Origin: Methanobrevibacter olleyae
GTDB taxonomy: Archaea; Methanobacteriota; Methanobacteria; Methanobacteriales; Methanobacteriaceae
Assembly (NCBI GenBank): GCA_015063035.1
Contig: SUTG01000014.1
Location: 1 to 40,454, forward strand
DNA length: 40,454 nucleotides
Direction: 5' to 3'
The notes beneath the pieces were generated by a model, which was given only the letters and a program-made list of their open reading frames with translations, had not been told where the DNA came from and ran no database searches. Shown in pieces: positions 25,687 through 34,835 of the stretch (position 1 is its first letter; every line of letters starts with the position of its first letter). The translations under genes and the position numbers were made by a program.

Positions 25687-28329
25687 TCATTTGAAAACGC
25701 ATAAGGTCTCATCCTTATTCATATCATGATAGAATTCTGCCTTGTCTTCACCAAAGTCGATGACCTGCACCATATCATAAATCTCTTCGCTCAGATTAGG
25801 ATTTATTTCCTTCAAGATGTTTTTATAAGCATAAATCATATCCTTATTGAATTCAATCTTTTTCTCATTTTCAAACAATGCACCATAATATATTTCCGCT
25901 TCCACCAAATCCTGAAACATATGGCTTCCAAAGGATAATTCAGGCATATATCCCACTTCACTGTATGATTCCTCCAGAATTGCAGAGAAATAGCTGATGT
26001 CGGCAAATACCACTGGAATTCCTAATTCTGGAGAGGAAGTGCCGATTCTTCCAGGAACAATGAGAATCGCAGTCTTTCCATTTTCCTTGCAATAGGCATT
26101 CACATCATTTATTACATGAGCTATTGAACTTTTCTGAGCATATGGGTATTCATAATACCTATGAGGATCAACATAACAGATTGTATCTACCTCATCCTTA
26201 CGTGACATGCCCATTGAAGATTCCTTGATATGGAAGAAAACGTTCTTATCTTCAGGCATTTCAATGGCTTCATTGTTTATTGAAACCTGCAGAGGTCTGC
26301 ATTGCAATAGGTTTACATTGAATGAATTGTCCTCACCGACATTGACCGTATACTCTATGTCAACAGGATAATCATAAGCGGTTTCCAATGTATTCATGAT
26401 TTCCTTCATCTCATTGATGAAATCCTCATTTTTTACAAGCCCCTCACAGTTTACAAACACTATCTCACGGCGCTCACCACGATCACGGAACATCCTTTCA
26501 GCTTCACGGTCATGTTCAACCAGAACTTTCTTTGAATACCTTGGAATAACATCCAAACCCTCATTGACAGGAATGTCATGCAAGCTTAAATCATTGAAAT
26601 CGATAACATCAAGATAATGCTGGGAATATCTGTGCTTTTCCCTAATATCCTTCACCATAGTCACTTCAGGCTTGTCAAGATTGATGATTCTAGGATAATC
26701 CTTTTTAGTCCTGTCAACAGCTTTTGTACCTAGACCCATTACCAACCTTAGCATTCCTTTGCTGTTGTCCATTTCAGGAAGTGGAGAATATGGGCTATAT
26801 GAAAATCCTACACCTGCAGCAGTTGGGAAGAAATAGTCTCCATGATAGGAACCTGAAACCCTTTGGACCAAAAGAGCCATTTGCTCATCAGTATCATCCA
26901 AATCGTTTATTTTCCTATATTCCAATGCAGAAATGTTCATGGTACTAGAATATACCACTTTTACAGCCTCTTCAAAGGCAGCTAAACGTTCTTCAAGACT
27001 GCCTCTATTAACACAGAAAACCGATTCATATTTTCCTGCAAATGCATTCCCATATCCATCTTCAAGGAAACTGCTTGATCTGACAATAATCGGATTTTGT
27101 CCGAAATAATCTAAAATCTGTATGAACCCCTTTTTGATCTCATCTGAAAAAGTACCGTTTTTAAGAGCCTCTTCCAACTCTTTTCCATATTTATAGTAAC
27201 CTTCCTTGGTTCTTTGCTTTACCCGAAGGTCCCATAAGTCATTTGAAACAATGTATGTATAGAATAAATCTGAGCCAATGTAAAAGGAATCGTCAGGTTC
27301 AAGATTACTGTATATGTCAGGACGCTCCTTTTCAATTATCTTTCTTGCAAGAAGCATACCACAGGACTTACCACCTACCAATCCGCTCCCTACACGGCGA
27401 TCGTATATAGTGATATAATCCTCAAAAGTGAAGTATTCCTTTATTTTGGAAAGCATCTTATCATCCTTTGTCATCATCAGCTCACAAATCTTATCGCACT
27501 CGTCATCGATATTCTTGCCTTCTGCATACTTCATTCTTACCTGAAGCATATATCTTTCCCAACTGTCCAGGATTTGCCCGCTTTGATGCTTATCAGAATC
27601 ATTTATGGTCTTATAATATTTGCTTACTTCCTGACCATCCTGCAAAACCTTGACAAAACCTGTTCTTGGGTTAAACTTATGTCCCAAAAACATTGTTTGA
27701 GAATACCTGTTCCATACTTTAAGTGGAGAAACATAAACCTCTTCAGGAGAATTTGAGTATACATTCAGGAATAGCTGTGTGGTTTCACGAATTTTAGCTA
27801 TGGCATCAAAGGAATGCCTTCCTCGAATGATCGGGAAATATGCTACTGTATCCAATTGGAACAGGAATGGGCAGGTAACCTTAAAGAAATTTCCCATCAT
27901 CAAATCTGTTGACCAAACAGCTTGAAGGTCACTTAAGCAGTCAAATACATAGAATGCATCAAATCCTTCCTTTTCAATAATTCTGTGAACCTCTAATGTG
28001 AATGTCTCAAATTGATTATATGGATTTACCTTATATATCTTGATTCCATCACGTTCAATCATGCAAAACTCAGTTTCAGGATTATTCTCTTCCATTTCAA
28101 GCAGCCTAAAGTCATCTTCTGTCATTTCAATCAATGGATGGTGATTGGCAAACCTAATGTATATCAAGTTCCGCTTATCCTCTTTCGCCTGTTTGACATA
28201 AGGGTCGACAAAGTAAGAGAATTCATTTAGATTTGTAACATTCCAAACTACATTATCTCCCAAACGGATATTGTCTAAAGCCTCATCAAGCCCTGGAATC
28301 CCTGATTTTACTCTTTCAAATGCAGCCAT
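25687..28329 (-). CDS. PEP synthase/pyruvate phosphate dikinase-like ATP-binding protein without the phosphohistidine domain
   Basis: This 880-residue protein has two parts. Residues about 1-250 start VKSGIPGLDEALDNI like KaiC/RAD55-type RecA domains, but the place of Walker A (near 22-33) lacks a GKT/S. Residues about 300-700 match the PEP/pyruvate-binding ATP-grasp domain of PEP synthase: GSGLVGGKSCGML (314-326), PIIVRSSSFLEDG (413-425), FAGKYESVF (430-438) and an LLQCRPLQ end. The swivelling domain with the catalytic His (TSHAA-type) and the C-terminal PEP barrel are absent, so it cannot be a normal PEP synthase. It is the last gene of the glutamate synthase operon, 16 bp after the FMN subunit. 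A role in sensing or controlling that enzyme is inference. Confidence 0.85.
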   Translation of the reverse strand: MAAFERVKSGIPGLDEALDNIRLGDNVVWNVTNLNEFSYFVDPYVKQAKEDKRNLIYIRFANHHPLIEMTEDDFRLLEMEENNPETEFCMIERDGIKIYKVNPYNQFETFTLEVHRIIEKEGFDAFYVFDCLSDLQAVWSTDLMMGNFFKVTCPFLFQLDTVAYFPIIRGRHSFDAIAKIRETTQLFLNVYSNSPEEVYVSPLKVWNRYSQTMFLGHKFNPRTGFVKVLQDGQEVSKYYKTINDSDKHQSGQILDSWERYMLQVRMKYAEGKNIDDECDKICELMMTKDDKMLSKIKEYFTFEDYITIYDRRVGSGLVGGKSCGMLLARKIIEKERPDIYSNLEPDDSFYIGSDLFYTYIVSNDLWDLRVKQRTKEGYYKYGKELEEALKNGTFSDEIKKGFIQILDYFGQNPIIVRSSSFLEDGYGNAFAGKYESVFCVNRGSLEERLAAFEEAVKVVYSSTMNISALEYRKINDLDDTDEQMALLVQRVSGSYHGDYFFPTAAGVGFSYSPYSPLPEMDNSKGMLRLVMGLGTKAVDRTKKDYPRIINLDKPEVTMVKDIREKHRYSQHYLDVIDFNDLSLHDIPVNEGLDVIPRYSKKVLVEHDREAERMFRDRGERREIVFVNCEGLVKNEDFINEMKEIMNTLETAYDYPVDIEYTVNVGEDNSFNVNLLQCRPLQVSINNEAIEMPEDKNVFFHIKESSMGMSRKDEVDTICYVDPHRYYEYPYAQKSSIAHVINDVNAYCKENGKTAILIVPGRIGTSSPELGIPVVFADISYFSAILEESYSEVGYMPELSFGSHMFQDLVEAEIYYGALFENEKKIEFNKDMIYAYKNILKEINPNLSEEIYDMVQVIDFGEDKAEFYHDMNKDETLCVFK

Positions 28330-28345
28330 AATAATATCTCCTAAT

Positions 28346-29827
28346 TTAATTTCTCACCATTGGCACTCCTGTTAATTGTGAAGCCTCCATAGTCAATGCA
28401 ACCAGATCCTGACGTTCAAGATTTTCAATATCTGTATTTCCTGCCTGTTGAGTCAAGGAGGTTACTTCCTGTGTCATTGCTTCAATATAATTCGCTACTT
28501 GCTGTCCTTTCCTAATAGGATCCAATCTTCTTCTCAAAACCCTATCCTGTGTTGCAATTCCTTTAGGGCAAATACCCTCTGAACATGATTGGCAAACTTT
28601 ACAGCCTATTGAAATCAATGCAGATGTAGCTATATAAACAGCATCTGCACCTAAAGCAATAGCCTTTGCCACATCAGCACCTGATCTAATTCCACCAGCA
28701 GCTACGAGACTAACTTCACTTCTTAAATTAATGTCCTTAAGAGCATCATCAGCCTTCACTATTGCTTCTATTGTAGGAATTCCTGCATGTTCTGTAACCA
28801 CTTCAGGCCCTGCACCGGTTCCCCCTTGCATACCGTCGACCACAATTATGTCTGCACCGGCCTTTGCAGCAATCTTCACATCCTGTTCCACTCTACCTGA
28901 TGCAAATTTCACGATTATAGGTATTTTCCAATCGGTAATTTCCCTTAACTGATTGATTTTCATACCTAAATCTTCAGGACCCACAATATCCATATGTCTA
29001 GCAGGACTTAATGCAGAGGTTCCTTCCGGAATGTTTCTAACCCTTGCCACTTCTGCAGTTACCTTATGGGAAAGCAAATGTCCTCCCATACCGGATTTTG
29101 CACCTTGACCTATTTTTATTTCAACAGCTTCTGCATTGTTGAGATAACTTGCTGAAACTCCAAATCGGCCTGATGCATATTGGGCAATCAATTTGTCTGC
29201 ATAGTACCTTTCTTCAGGAAGCATTCCCCCTTCACCTGTATTGGTTATTGAACCGACCTTACTGCTTCCAATAGCCAATGCTATCTTTGCTTCCTTGCTT
29301 AATGCACCAAAAGACATTGCTCCAATCATGATAGGGGTGTCTATTTCAATTGGATTTTCTGCAAACCTGTCTCCAAGAACCACTGAAGTCTTGCATGTTT
29401 CCCTATAGGAATCTATTGGTGGCCTTGAAACCTGTGCAGGCAATATGCTTAAGTCATCAAATGTTGGGATTCTTCTAGTGAGTCCACAACCTCTGACCTT
29501 ATATGCTCCTGTTTGACTTTTACGTTTGATTTCAACCATTGTTGAATTTGACCATACACCTCTGCCTTCATCAACAAGAGGTCTGACATATATTGCATGT
29601 GTTGGACACATCTCTTCACAGATTTTACATCCTACACAGTTTTCCTGATGTATAGGCAATGGCTCATCATTGATAACCTCATATACTCCATGAGGACAAT
29701 TTGAATAGCAGCTATAACAGTTTTTACATGATGATTTGTGAGGATTGTCACATAAATACCAGCAACATCCAGGCCTATCATTGCTCTGTTTACAAATTTC
29801 CAATTTTCTCTCGACAGTGAATGACAT
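28346..29827 (-). CDS. gltB: Glutamate synthase, FMN-binding (synthase) subunit with ferredoxin domain
   Basis: This 493-residue protein is the archaeal-type central domain of glutamate synthase, where ammonia and 2-oxoglutarate form glutamate on FMN. An N-terminal Cys-rich part has CKNCYSCYSNCP and CVGCKICEEMCP ferredoxin motifs (about residues 34-75). The barrel has MIGAMSFGALSKEAK, NTGEGGM, IKIGQGAKSGMGGHL and VVDGMQGGTGAGP. The CKVCQSCSEGICPKG motif near the end is the [3Fe-4S]-type site of the family. Its ATG overlaps the stop codon of the FrhB-like gene by one base, so the genes are translationally coupled. Confidence 0.95.
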   Translation of the reverse strand: MSFTVERKLEICKQSNDRPGCCWYLCDNPHKSSCKNCYSCYSNCPHGVYEVINDEPLPIHQENCVGCKICEEMCPTHAIYVRPLVDEGRGVWSNSTMVEIKRKSQTGAYKVRGCGLTRRIPTFDDLSILPAQVSRPPIDSYRETCKTSVVLGDRFAENPIEIDTPIMIGAMSFGALSKEAKIALAIGSSKVGSITNTGEGGMLPEERYYADKLIAQYASGRFGVSASYLNNAEAVEIKIGQGAKSGMGGHLLSHKVTAEVARVRNIPEGTSALSPARHMDIVGPEDLGMKINQLREITDWKIPIIVKFASGRVEQDVKIAAKAGADIIVVDGMQGGTGAGPEVVTEHAGIPTIEAIVKADDALKDINLRSEVSLVAAGGIRSGADVAKAIALGADAVYIATSALISIGCKVCQSCSEGICPKGIATQDRVLRRRLDPIRKGQQVANYIEAMTQEVTSLTQQAGNTDIENLERQDLVALTMEASQLTGVPMVRN

Positions 29828-30924
29828 TAGTTTACCCCCTCATTAATGTTTTGGAGAGAATCCCCTTTCAAATCCCTTAATGGTTTGAATACAGGGCATA
29901 CAGAATATTTTGTTCCTCCAGATTTGACAACCTCATCAATTGCATTTGTTAGCTTTGCATAAGGTTTCCAAGCCAAATGATCCTCCTTATCAACAATAAG
30001 CGCTTCTGTAACAATCTCATTGGACAATAAATAGTCGATTAATGTTGTAACAATGGATCCATCCTGTCCTTGAGTGTGTTTTAAAGATTTCACTGACAAT
30101 ACTTTTTTAAAGTCCCCTATTGGTTTTGAATTGTCATTTCTCAAATCCTCAGGGATGAATGTTCTTGGACATACTTCAAAGCATGCATGACAATCGTCTG
30201 GACATTCCCCTTTCATCCGTGGTTTGGTGTCATCAATTGTTATCAGATTATGAGGACATGCATATTCACATGCTCCACAGAGCACACATGCTCCAACATC
30301 AATGACATTTGACCTTAGATCCAAGAATGATGCTTCTGAGAATTCTCTTTCAATTGAATCCTCTGACTTTTCCCTTTGGTACAGTACAGGCCTTGCCAAG
30401 AATTCCCTTCTTTCTATAGTTTCAAGATTTTTGCTTATTTTAGATTCTGCAATTCTATTCAACAATCCAAATTGTGAATCTGAAAACTCCTTAGCTTCAA
30501 TGAATCTCTGATCGATTGCCCCGTTTACTATTTCATCACCTTTTTCAGTTCTTATTATGAGTGTTGACCAACCGTCCTCAGACCCAATTGAACCTATTGA
30601 AATGTCAGAGGTTTCAGATGTCAGTTCAACACATATATTACAGTTTTTCCTAATGATCCTTTTAGCTACTGAAAGAGGTATTTTCACTGTTTCTTTAGTT
30701 TTTAAAAGTAAAAATACGAACCCTTTCTCAATTTGGAATTTTTCAATGTCATCCATTTTCAAGTCATACTCTTTCAAGAGATTTACAAAGTACTTATATG
30801 AAAAATTCTCCATACAGAATAATCCCAATTTAACATCAATAGGACTATCTGCATAATACTGAAGTTTGCTTGCAGCCATAATTTCACATGGTGTTCCCAC
30901 CATAGCTATTCTATGTTCGCTCAT
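29827..30924 (-). CDS. FrhB-like F420-dependent oxidoreductase, circularly permuted, with two ferredoxin clusters
   Basis: This 365-residue protein resembles FrhB, the F420-reducing hydrogenase beta subunit, but in swapped order. Residues 1-160 match the C-terminal part of FrhB (MVGTPCEIMAASKLQ, LGLFCMENFSYKYF, SIGSIGSEDGWSTLI). Residues 207-255 form a ferredoxin domain (C213, C216, C219, C223 and C241, C245, C248, C252). Residues 284-350 match the FrhB N-terminus (TQGQDGSIVTTLIDYLL, AWKPYAKLT, GGTKYSVCP). It lies between GXGXG and FMN subunits of glutamate synthase, so it probably feeds electrons from F420H2 or ferredoxin to that enzyme (inference). The ATG has AGGAGTT upstream, and no frameshift is needed. 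Confidence 0.85.
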   Translation of the reverse strand: MSEHRIAMVGTPCEIMAASKLQYYADSPIDVKLGLFCMENFSYKYFVNLLKEYDLKMDDIEKFQIEKGFVFLLLKTKETVKIPLSVAKRIIRKNCNICVELTSETSDISIGSIGSEDGWSTLIIRTEKGDEIVNGAIDQRFIEAKEFSDSQFGLLNRIAESKISKNLETIERREFLARPVLYQREKSEDSIEREFSEASFLDLRSNVIDVGACVLCGACEYACPHNLITIDDTKPRMKGECPDDCHACFEVCPRTFIPEDLRNDNSKPIGDFKKVLSVKSLKHTQGQDGSIVTTLIDYLLSNEIVTEALIVDKEDHLAWKPYAKLTNAIDEVVKSGGTKYSVCPVFKPLRDLKGDSLQNINEGVN

Positions 30925-30935
30925 TTTTTCAACTC

Positions 30936-31589
30936 CTATTGCATGTTAACGATTTTCTTAAAACTTGAATAATCATTTTCAGTCAAATTGAAACCATATT
31001 CAGTTAAGATTTCTTGAAGTTCCATTTGGTCTTCAAGAGTGGTTTCTTCCATAACTGCATTTTTTCCTAAGCTTTTCACATTTCCAAGAACGAAAATGGT
31101 TCCTCTCATGATGGATTCTCCAACATCCTCAGTAACATCACCAAGTATTATGAGCTTTCCTCCCATCATAAGAAGACCAGTCATGAAACCGCTGTTTCCT
31201 CCAATGATTACGGTTCCCCCTTTCATGATTTCTCCAGTTCTTGAACCGACATTTCCTTTCACGATAACTGTGCCACCATAGATTCCTTGTCCCGCACCGT
31301 CACCAGCTGTCCCTTCAATAATCAATTCACCTTCTGTCATATTGTCTCCAGCAAACCAGCCGGCATTTCCAGTGATGTGTATCCTTGGTCCGTGAGCCAT
31401 TGTTCCAACAAAATAGCCTGCAGAACCATTGATCTCTATCTCAACATCTTCAGTTAATCCTGCACAAATATTGTGCTTGGAATCAGGATTGTCAATAATG
31501 AGCTTTTCATGATATTTAGCTTGTTCCTTAATGGTGCGATTTAATTCTTTCTCTTCCATACCATTTGCATCAATTAGATATTCTTTCAT
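30936..31589 (-). CDS. Glutamate synthase GXGXG (beta-helix) subunit
   Basis: This 217-residue protein corresponds to the C-terminal alpha-subunit domain of bacterial GltB, found as a separate gene in archaea. It has the right-handed helix of Gly-rich turns (GYFVGTMAHGPRIHITGNAG, GDGAGQGIYGGTVIVKGNVG, SRTGEIMKGGTVIIGG). The domain is structural and holds the synthase together. The last 40 residues are helical. It starts 12 bp after the amidotransferase gene, with AAGGAGT. Confidence 0.93.
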   Translation of the reverse strand: MKEYLIDANGMEEKELNRTIKEQAKYHEKLIIDNPDSKHNICAGLTEDVEIEINGSAGYFVGTMAHGPRIHITGNAGWFAGDNMTEGELIIEGTAGDGAGQGIYGGTVIVKGNVGSRTGEIMKGGTVIIGGNSGFMTGLLMMGGKLIILGDVTEDVGESIMRGTIFVLGNVKSLGKNAVMEETTLEDQMELQEILTEYGFNLTENDYSSFKKIVNMQ

Positions 31590-31601
31590 AGAAAAAACTC
31601 C

Positions 31602-32519
31602 TTATATTGTGTAAGCTCTTGTTTCCCCTGGAGCTATCTGTTCTATTTCATCTGAATCAGTAACATCATGCAATGCCATTTCCTCTGAAGCAACAGCAAA
31701 AATCTCATCGGTTTCCACCATTACACCAGGCCTAAGACCGAGCTTGTCCTTTGCAATCCCAATGCCGTTAGGTGTTCCGACCAATATGGAAAATGGACCA
31801 TCCAAATCAATTACCGCTTGATCCAATGCCTCTTCCAATTTGTATCCTTGGTCAAGTTTATCTGCCATATAATGAACAATGCACTCAGTATCATTAAATG
31901 ATTCGAAAGTGTGTCCTTTTCTTTCCAATGGATCTCTTATTTTCCAGTAATTGGTGATTTGCCCATTATGCACTACAGTAATATCTGGTATGATGTAGCT
32001 TTGGTATGGGTGTGCATGATAGCGGTCAACACCACTTTCTGTTGCAAAACGGGTATGCCCTATTCCATGTGTTCCCATTCTGCTTGGAACATCAAAACGT
32101 TTTGCAATATCCTTTACTTTTCCAGTGTCCTTTATCATTTCAAATGAATGTGAACCGTTGATAACCCTTACATTTTCCAAATCATCTATTTCGTTAATGC
32201 ATGGTTTTAAAAGGGAAAATTCGTCCAATGCTATTTTGCATTTGTATACATCTGAATCTCCTACAGACTCAATCAATTGCTCTTCGAATATTGGACTTAT
32301 TTGATTTAATAATGATTTTAAATTGTCTAATGCTCCTCTTCTTCTTTTCACTTCAATGTTTAATTGATAATAATTTTCAGGAAAATCCAAACTGCCATAG
32401 ATTGCATAACCAGCAGAATCCGGACCCCTATGCTGTAATGATTCAAGCATTGATGTCAATGCTTCTCCTACAGGGTGAGTTTTTTTATCTTTGTATATTA
32501 CACCTGCTATTCCACACAT
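31602..32519 (-). CDS. Glutamate synthase glutaminase (class II amidotransferase) subunit
   Basis: This 305-residue protein begins M-C2-G-I-A-G-V; removal of the Met exposes Cys2, the nucleophile that releases ammonia from glutamine. SLQHRGPDSAGY, GHTRFATESGVDRYHAHPY and VHNGQITNYW are conserved glutaminase sites, and FNDTECIVHY follows. The stretch about 65-125 is longer than in the minimal domain. It is the first gene of the five-gene glutamate synthase operon, with a perfect GGAGGT ribosome binding site and a candidate TATA box (TATATATTAG near 32566-32575). Confidence 0.93.
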   Translation of the reverse strand: MCGIAGVIYKDKKTHPVGEALTSMLESLQHRGPDSAGYAIYGSLDFPENYYQLNIEVKRRRGALDNLKSLLNQISPIFEEQLIESVGDSDVYKCKIALDEFSLLKPCINEIDDLENVRVINGSHSFEMIKDTGKVKDIAKRFDVPSRMGTHGIGHTRFATESGVDRYHAHPYQSYIIPDITVVHNGQITNYWKIRDPLERKGHTFESFNDTECIVHYMADKLDQGYKLEEALDQAVIDLDGPFSILVGTPNGIGIAKDKLGLRPGVMVETDEIFAVASEEMALHDVTDSDEIEQIAPGETRAYTI

Positions 32520-32565
32520 TTTTCTACCTCCAATAAAATAATCGGTGAATACACGTACATATGCC

Positions 32566-32575
32566 TAATATATAC
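32566..32575 (-). promoter_or_regulatory. Candidate TATA box of the glutamate synthase operon
   Basis: The minus strand reads TATATATTAG. A start near 32545 leaves a 26-nt leader with GGAGGT. No GGAA-N6-TTCC operator was found here, unlike in front of glnA. Confidence 0.4.
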
Positions 32576-32629
32576 TAATCATCTGAATATGTTAATCTGA
32601 GTGTGTTAATCAGAATATGCTAAAAAAAG

Positions 32630-32732
32630 TAATTCTAAAATTACATATGCCTTAAAAAAATAATTCTAAAATTACAATATGCCTTTTAATTATTAAAATT
32701 ACATTATGCCTTAAAAAAATAATTATAATTTC
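32630..32732. repeat. Direct repeats upstream of the glutamate synthase promoter
   Basis: Three imperfect copies of a unit of about 30 bp, TAATTCTAAAATTAC followed by ATATGCCTT and a run of A, at about 32630, 32661 and 32687. A fourth partial copy follows. They lie between the candidate TATA box of the operon and the terminator of glnA. Confidence 0.7.
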
Positions 32733-32764
32733 AAAAACCATTTAACTTTAATTTGATAGGCAGT

Positions 32765-32790
32765 CAAACTAAAGAAAAATCTTTAATTTG
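32765..32790 (-). terminator. Hairpin after glnA
   Basis: CAAACTAAAGA (32765-32775) and TCTTTAATTTG (32780-32790) form an 11-pair stem with a 4-nt loop. The one imperfect pair is G-U on the minus strand, the direction of glnA. It starts 28 bases after the glnA stop codon. Confidence 0.55.
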
Positions 32791-32817
32791 ACCACCAATA
32801 TTCAAAAAAGGAATAGT

Positions 32818-34155
32818 CTAAACGTCTAAGTATTGATCTCTTTCATAATCGAATACTTGTATTCTGTAAGCATCCCATTCAGCTCTTTTGATGGTGTAGA
32901 ATTGGTCAAACACTTTTTCTCCAAGAGCATTTTTAACTACATCATCCTGTTCCAATGCATGGTATGCTTCCCATAAGCTTGTTGGCAAGTTACTGATGCC
33001 TCTTTGGACAATCTCATCTTCAGTTAATGCAAACAAGTTTTCTTCAGTTGGTTCACCAGGATCCATCTTATTGTCCAAACCATCTAAACCTGCTTCAAGC
33101 AATACTGCAAATGCCAAGTATGGGTTACATGAAGGGTCAGGTGATCTGCATTCGATTCTTGTACCTAATCCACGAGATGCAGGAATTCTAAGTAAAGTTG
33201 ATCTGTTTTTAAATCCGTAAGCTATGTAACATGGAGCTTCATAACCTGGAACTAAACGTTTATAAGAGTTAACTGTTGGGGATAGGATTGCTGATAAAGC
33301 CTGTGCATGTTTCAATAATCCCCCTATGAAGTATAATGCTTCCTGTGAGATTTGATTTTCAGTGTTTGGATCATAGAAAATGTTTTTGCCGTCTTTGAAT
33401 AGACTTTGGTTACAATGCATTCCACTACCATTGATTCCCAAGAATGGTTTTGGCATGAATGTTGCTTTAAAGCCTAAGTTGTGAACAACAGCTTTTACAG
33501 CTTCCTTAAATGTTATAACAGCATCAGCAGTTTTTAAAGCATCTGCATATTTGAAGTCCACCTCATGCTGTCCTGCTGCCACTTCGTGGTGGCTTACTTC
33601 GACATCAAAACCTAATTGCTCTAAACCGAATACGATTTCTCTTCTAATGTCAGTACCTTGGTCCAATGGCTCTACATCAAAATATTCAGCTTCATCTGCA
33701 GGGATGTAATTTCCATTTTCATCCTCTTTTATAATGAAGAACTCTGGTTCAGGACCCATATTGAATTGATATCCTCTTTTTTCAGCTTTTTCCAAAGCTT
33801 TTTTAAGCACTCCTCTAGGATCTCCATCATATGGTTTTCCTTCTGTAGTGAAGATATCGCATATGAATCTGCTGGTTCCTTTTGATTCAGGTCTCCATGG
33901 AATTGTTGAGAAGGTGTTGATATCTGGTTTAGCAAGCAAATCACTATCATTGATTGAAGCCAATCCTGCTACTGATGACCCATCAAACAATAATCCGTCA
34001 TTAACTATATCTTCAATATCATCAGCTTTTTTAAGAGGAACTGCCATGCTTTTTGGCAATCCATGTATGTCTGATAGTTGCAATTTCAAAAATTTTATAT
34101 CATTTGCTTCGACTGTTTTAATTATCTGGTCTAATTTCTCGTCTTTTACTGACAT
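32818..34155 (-). CDS. glnA: Glutamine synthetase, type I
   Basis: This 445-residue enzyme joins ammonia to glutamate using ATP, the entry point of nitrogen assimilation. Conserved stretches are [71 protein letters not shown] and [27 protein letters not shown]. Length fits the short GSI-alpha class, which usually lacks adenylylation. The ATG has GGAAGTGA upstream. A GGAA-type palindrome over the predicted start point suggests repression by NrpR when nitrogen is ample. It is just upstream of, but separate from, the glutamate synthase operon. Confidence 0.97.
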   Translation of the reverse strand: MSVKDEKLDQIIKTVEANDIKFLKLQLSDIHGLPKSMAVPLKKADDIEDIVNDGLLFDGSSVAGLASINDSDLLAKPDINTFSTIPWRPESKGTSRFICDIFTTEGKPYDGDPRGVLKKALEKAEKRGYQFNMGPEPEFFIIKEDENGNYIPADEAEYFDVEPLDQGTDIRREIVFGLEQLGFDVEVSHHEVAAGQHEVDFKYADALKTADAVITFKEAVKAVVHNLGFKATFMPKPFLGINGSGMHCNQSLFKDGKNIFYDPNTENQISQEALYFIGGLLKHAQALSAILSPTVNSYKRLVPGYEAPCYIAYGFKNRSTLLRIPASRGLGTRIECRSPDPSCNPYLAFAVLLEAGLDGLDNKMDPGEPTEENLFALTEDEIVQRGISNLPTSLWEAYHALEQDDVVKNALGEKVFDQFYTIKRAEWDAYRIQVFDYERDQYLDV

Positions 34156-34243
34156 CTTTTCACTTCCTTTTTTGAGATATCATCCATTCTGATAATGGAA
34201 TTGGGAACCCCTTTCAACTTAAGAATTTTATGAATTCATAGTC

Positions 34244-34261
34244 GGAAGGAAACTTCCTTCC
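34244..34261 (-). promoter_or_regulatory. NrpR-type operator of glnA
   Basis: GGAAGGAA-AC-TTCCTTCC is a perfect inverted repeat with 8-bp arms and a 2-bp centre. It contains two overlapping copies of GGAA-N6-TTCC, the operator known for the nitrogen repressor NrpR of methanogens. Its position, from about the predicted start point to 17 bases downstream, would let a bound repressor block the polymerase. Confidence 0.75.
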
Positions 34262-34283
34262 TACTATAATTTATCACTATTAA

Positions 34284-34291
34284 TATATAAA
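34284..34291 (-). promoter_or_regulatory. TATA box of glnA
   Basis: The minus strand reads TTTATATA. A start about 25 bases downstream falls near 34262, at the edge of the operator. The leader would be about 105 nt. Confidence 0.55.
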
Positions 34292-34587
34292 CATTTTGAA
34301 TAAAAATTGAACAATAAAAAGAAAATAATACTTATATTTTTACAATATTCAAGTAATTATTGCTTAAAATTTATAAAAATAGCTAAATATTTAAAATTAA
34401 ATTAATTAAATAGAATTAAGTGAGTTAAAAATAAAAAGAAGTAAAATTTACTAAAATATATTGATTAAAGAAAAATTTAAAATAATAGGGTATTTTTTAA
34501 AAAAAATAGGGTAGTCGGAAAATAAAAAAAAAATAGAATAAAAAAAATAATTAAGAAAAAATAAAAATCAAAGATTGAAAAATGAAA
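34292..34587. other. AT-rich intergenic region upstream of glnA
   Basis: Long A-rich stretches with no open frame, no clear repeat and no hairpin. Confidence 0.5.
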
Positions 34588-34770
34588 CTATTTATCTGCA
34601 AGAGTCCAATAACATCTTTTTGGAGAGACAATGGTTTCATCTTTTTTTAATTCTTTCATGATTTTATCAACTTCTTTCTTTTCAACACCAGAAAGTTCAC
34701 TTACTTTTTTAGCGTTTAAAGGTTCTTCAGAGTTTTTAAATGCTTCAATAACTTTATCTTTATCAGACAT
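34588..34770 (-). CDS. Small winged-helix DNA-binding-like protein
   Basis: This 60-residue protein has the form of a single winged helix-turn-helix: KVIEAFKNSEEPLNAKKVSELSG (helices 1-2), VEKKEVDKIMKELKKDE (recognition helix) and TIVSPKRCYWTLADK (wing strands). Similar short proteins are common in Methanobacteriales, and their targets are not known. The ATG has GGTGATAAA upstream. It lies downstream of cbf5 by 65 bp and could share its transcript. Confidence 0.75.
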   Translation of the reverse strand: MSDKDKVIEAFKNSEEPLNAKKVSELSGVEKKEVDKIMKELKKDETIVSPKRCYWTLADK

Positions 34771-34835
34771 TTTATCACCATTTTAATTTTGAAAATCAAA
34801 TAATCATAAAATAATCCTATTTTTGAAATAAATCT

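Noticed and set aside
29827-30924. Frameshift or gene rearrangement artefact in the FrhB-like gene
   Set aside because: The frame is intact, has a good ribosome binding site, overlaps the next gene by one base, and both swapped halves are complete. A true permutation is simpler.
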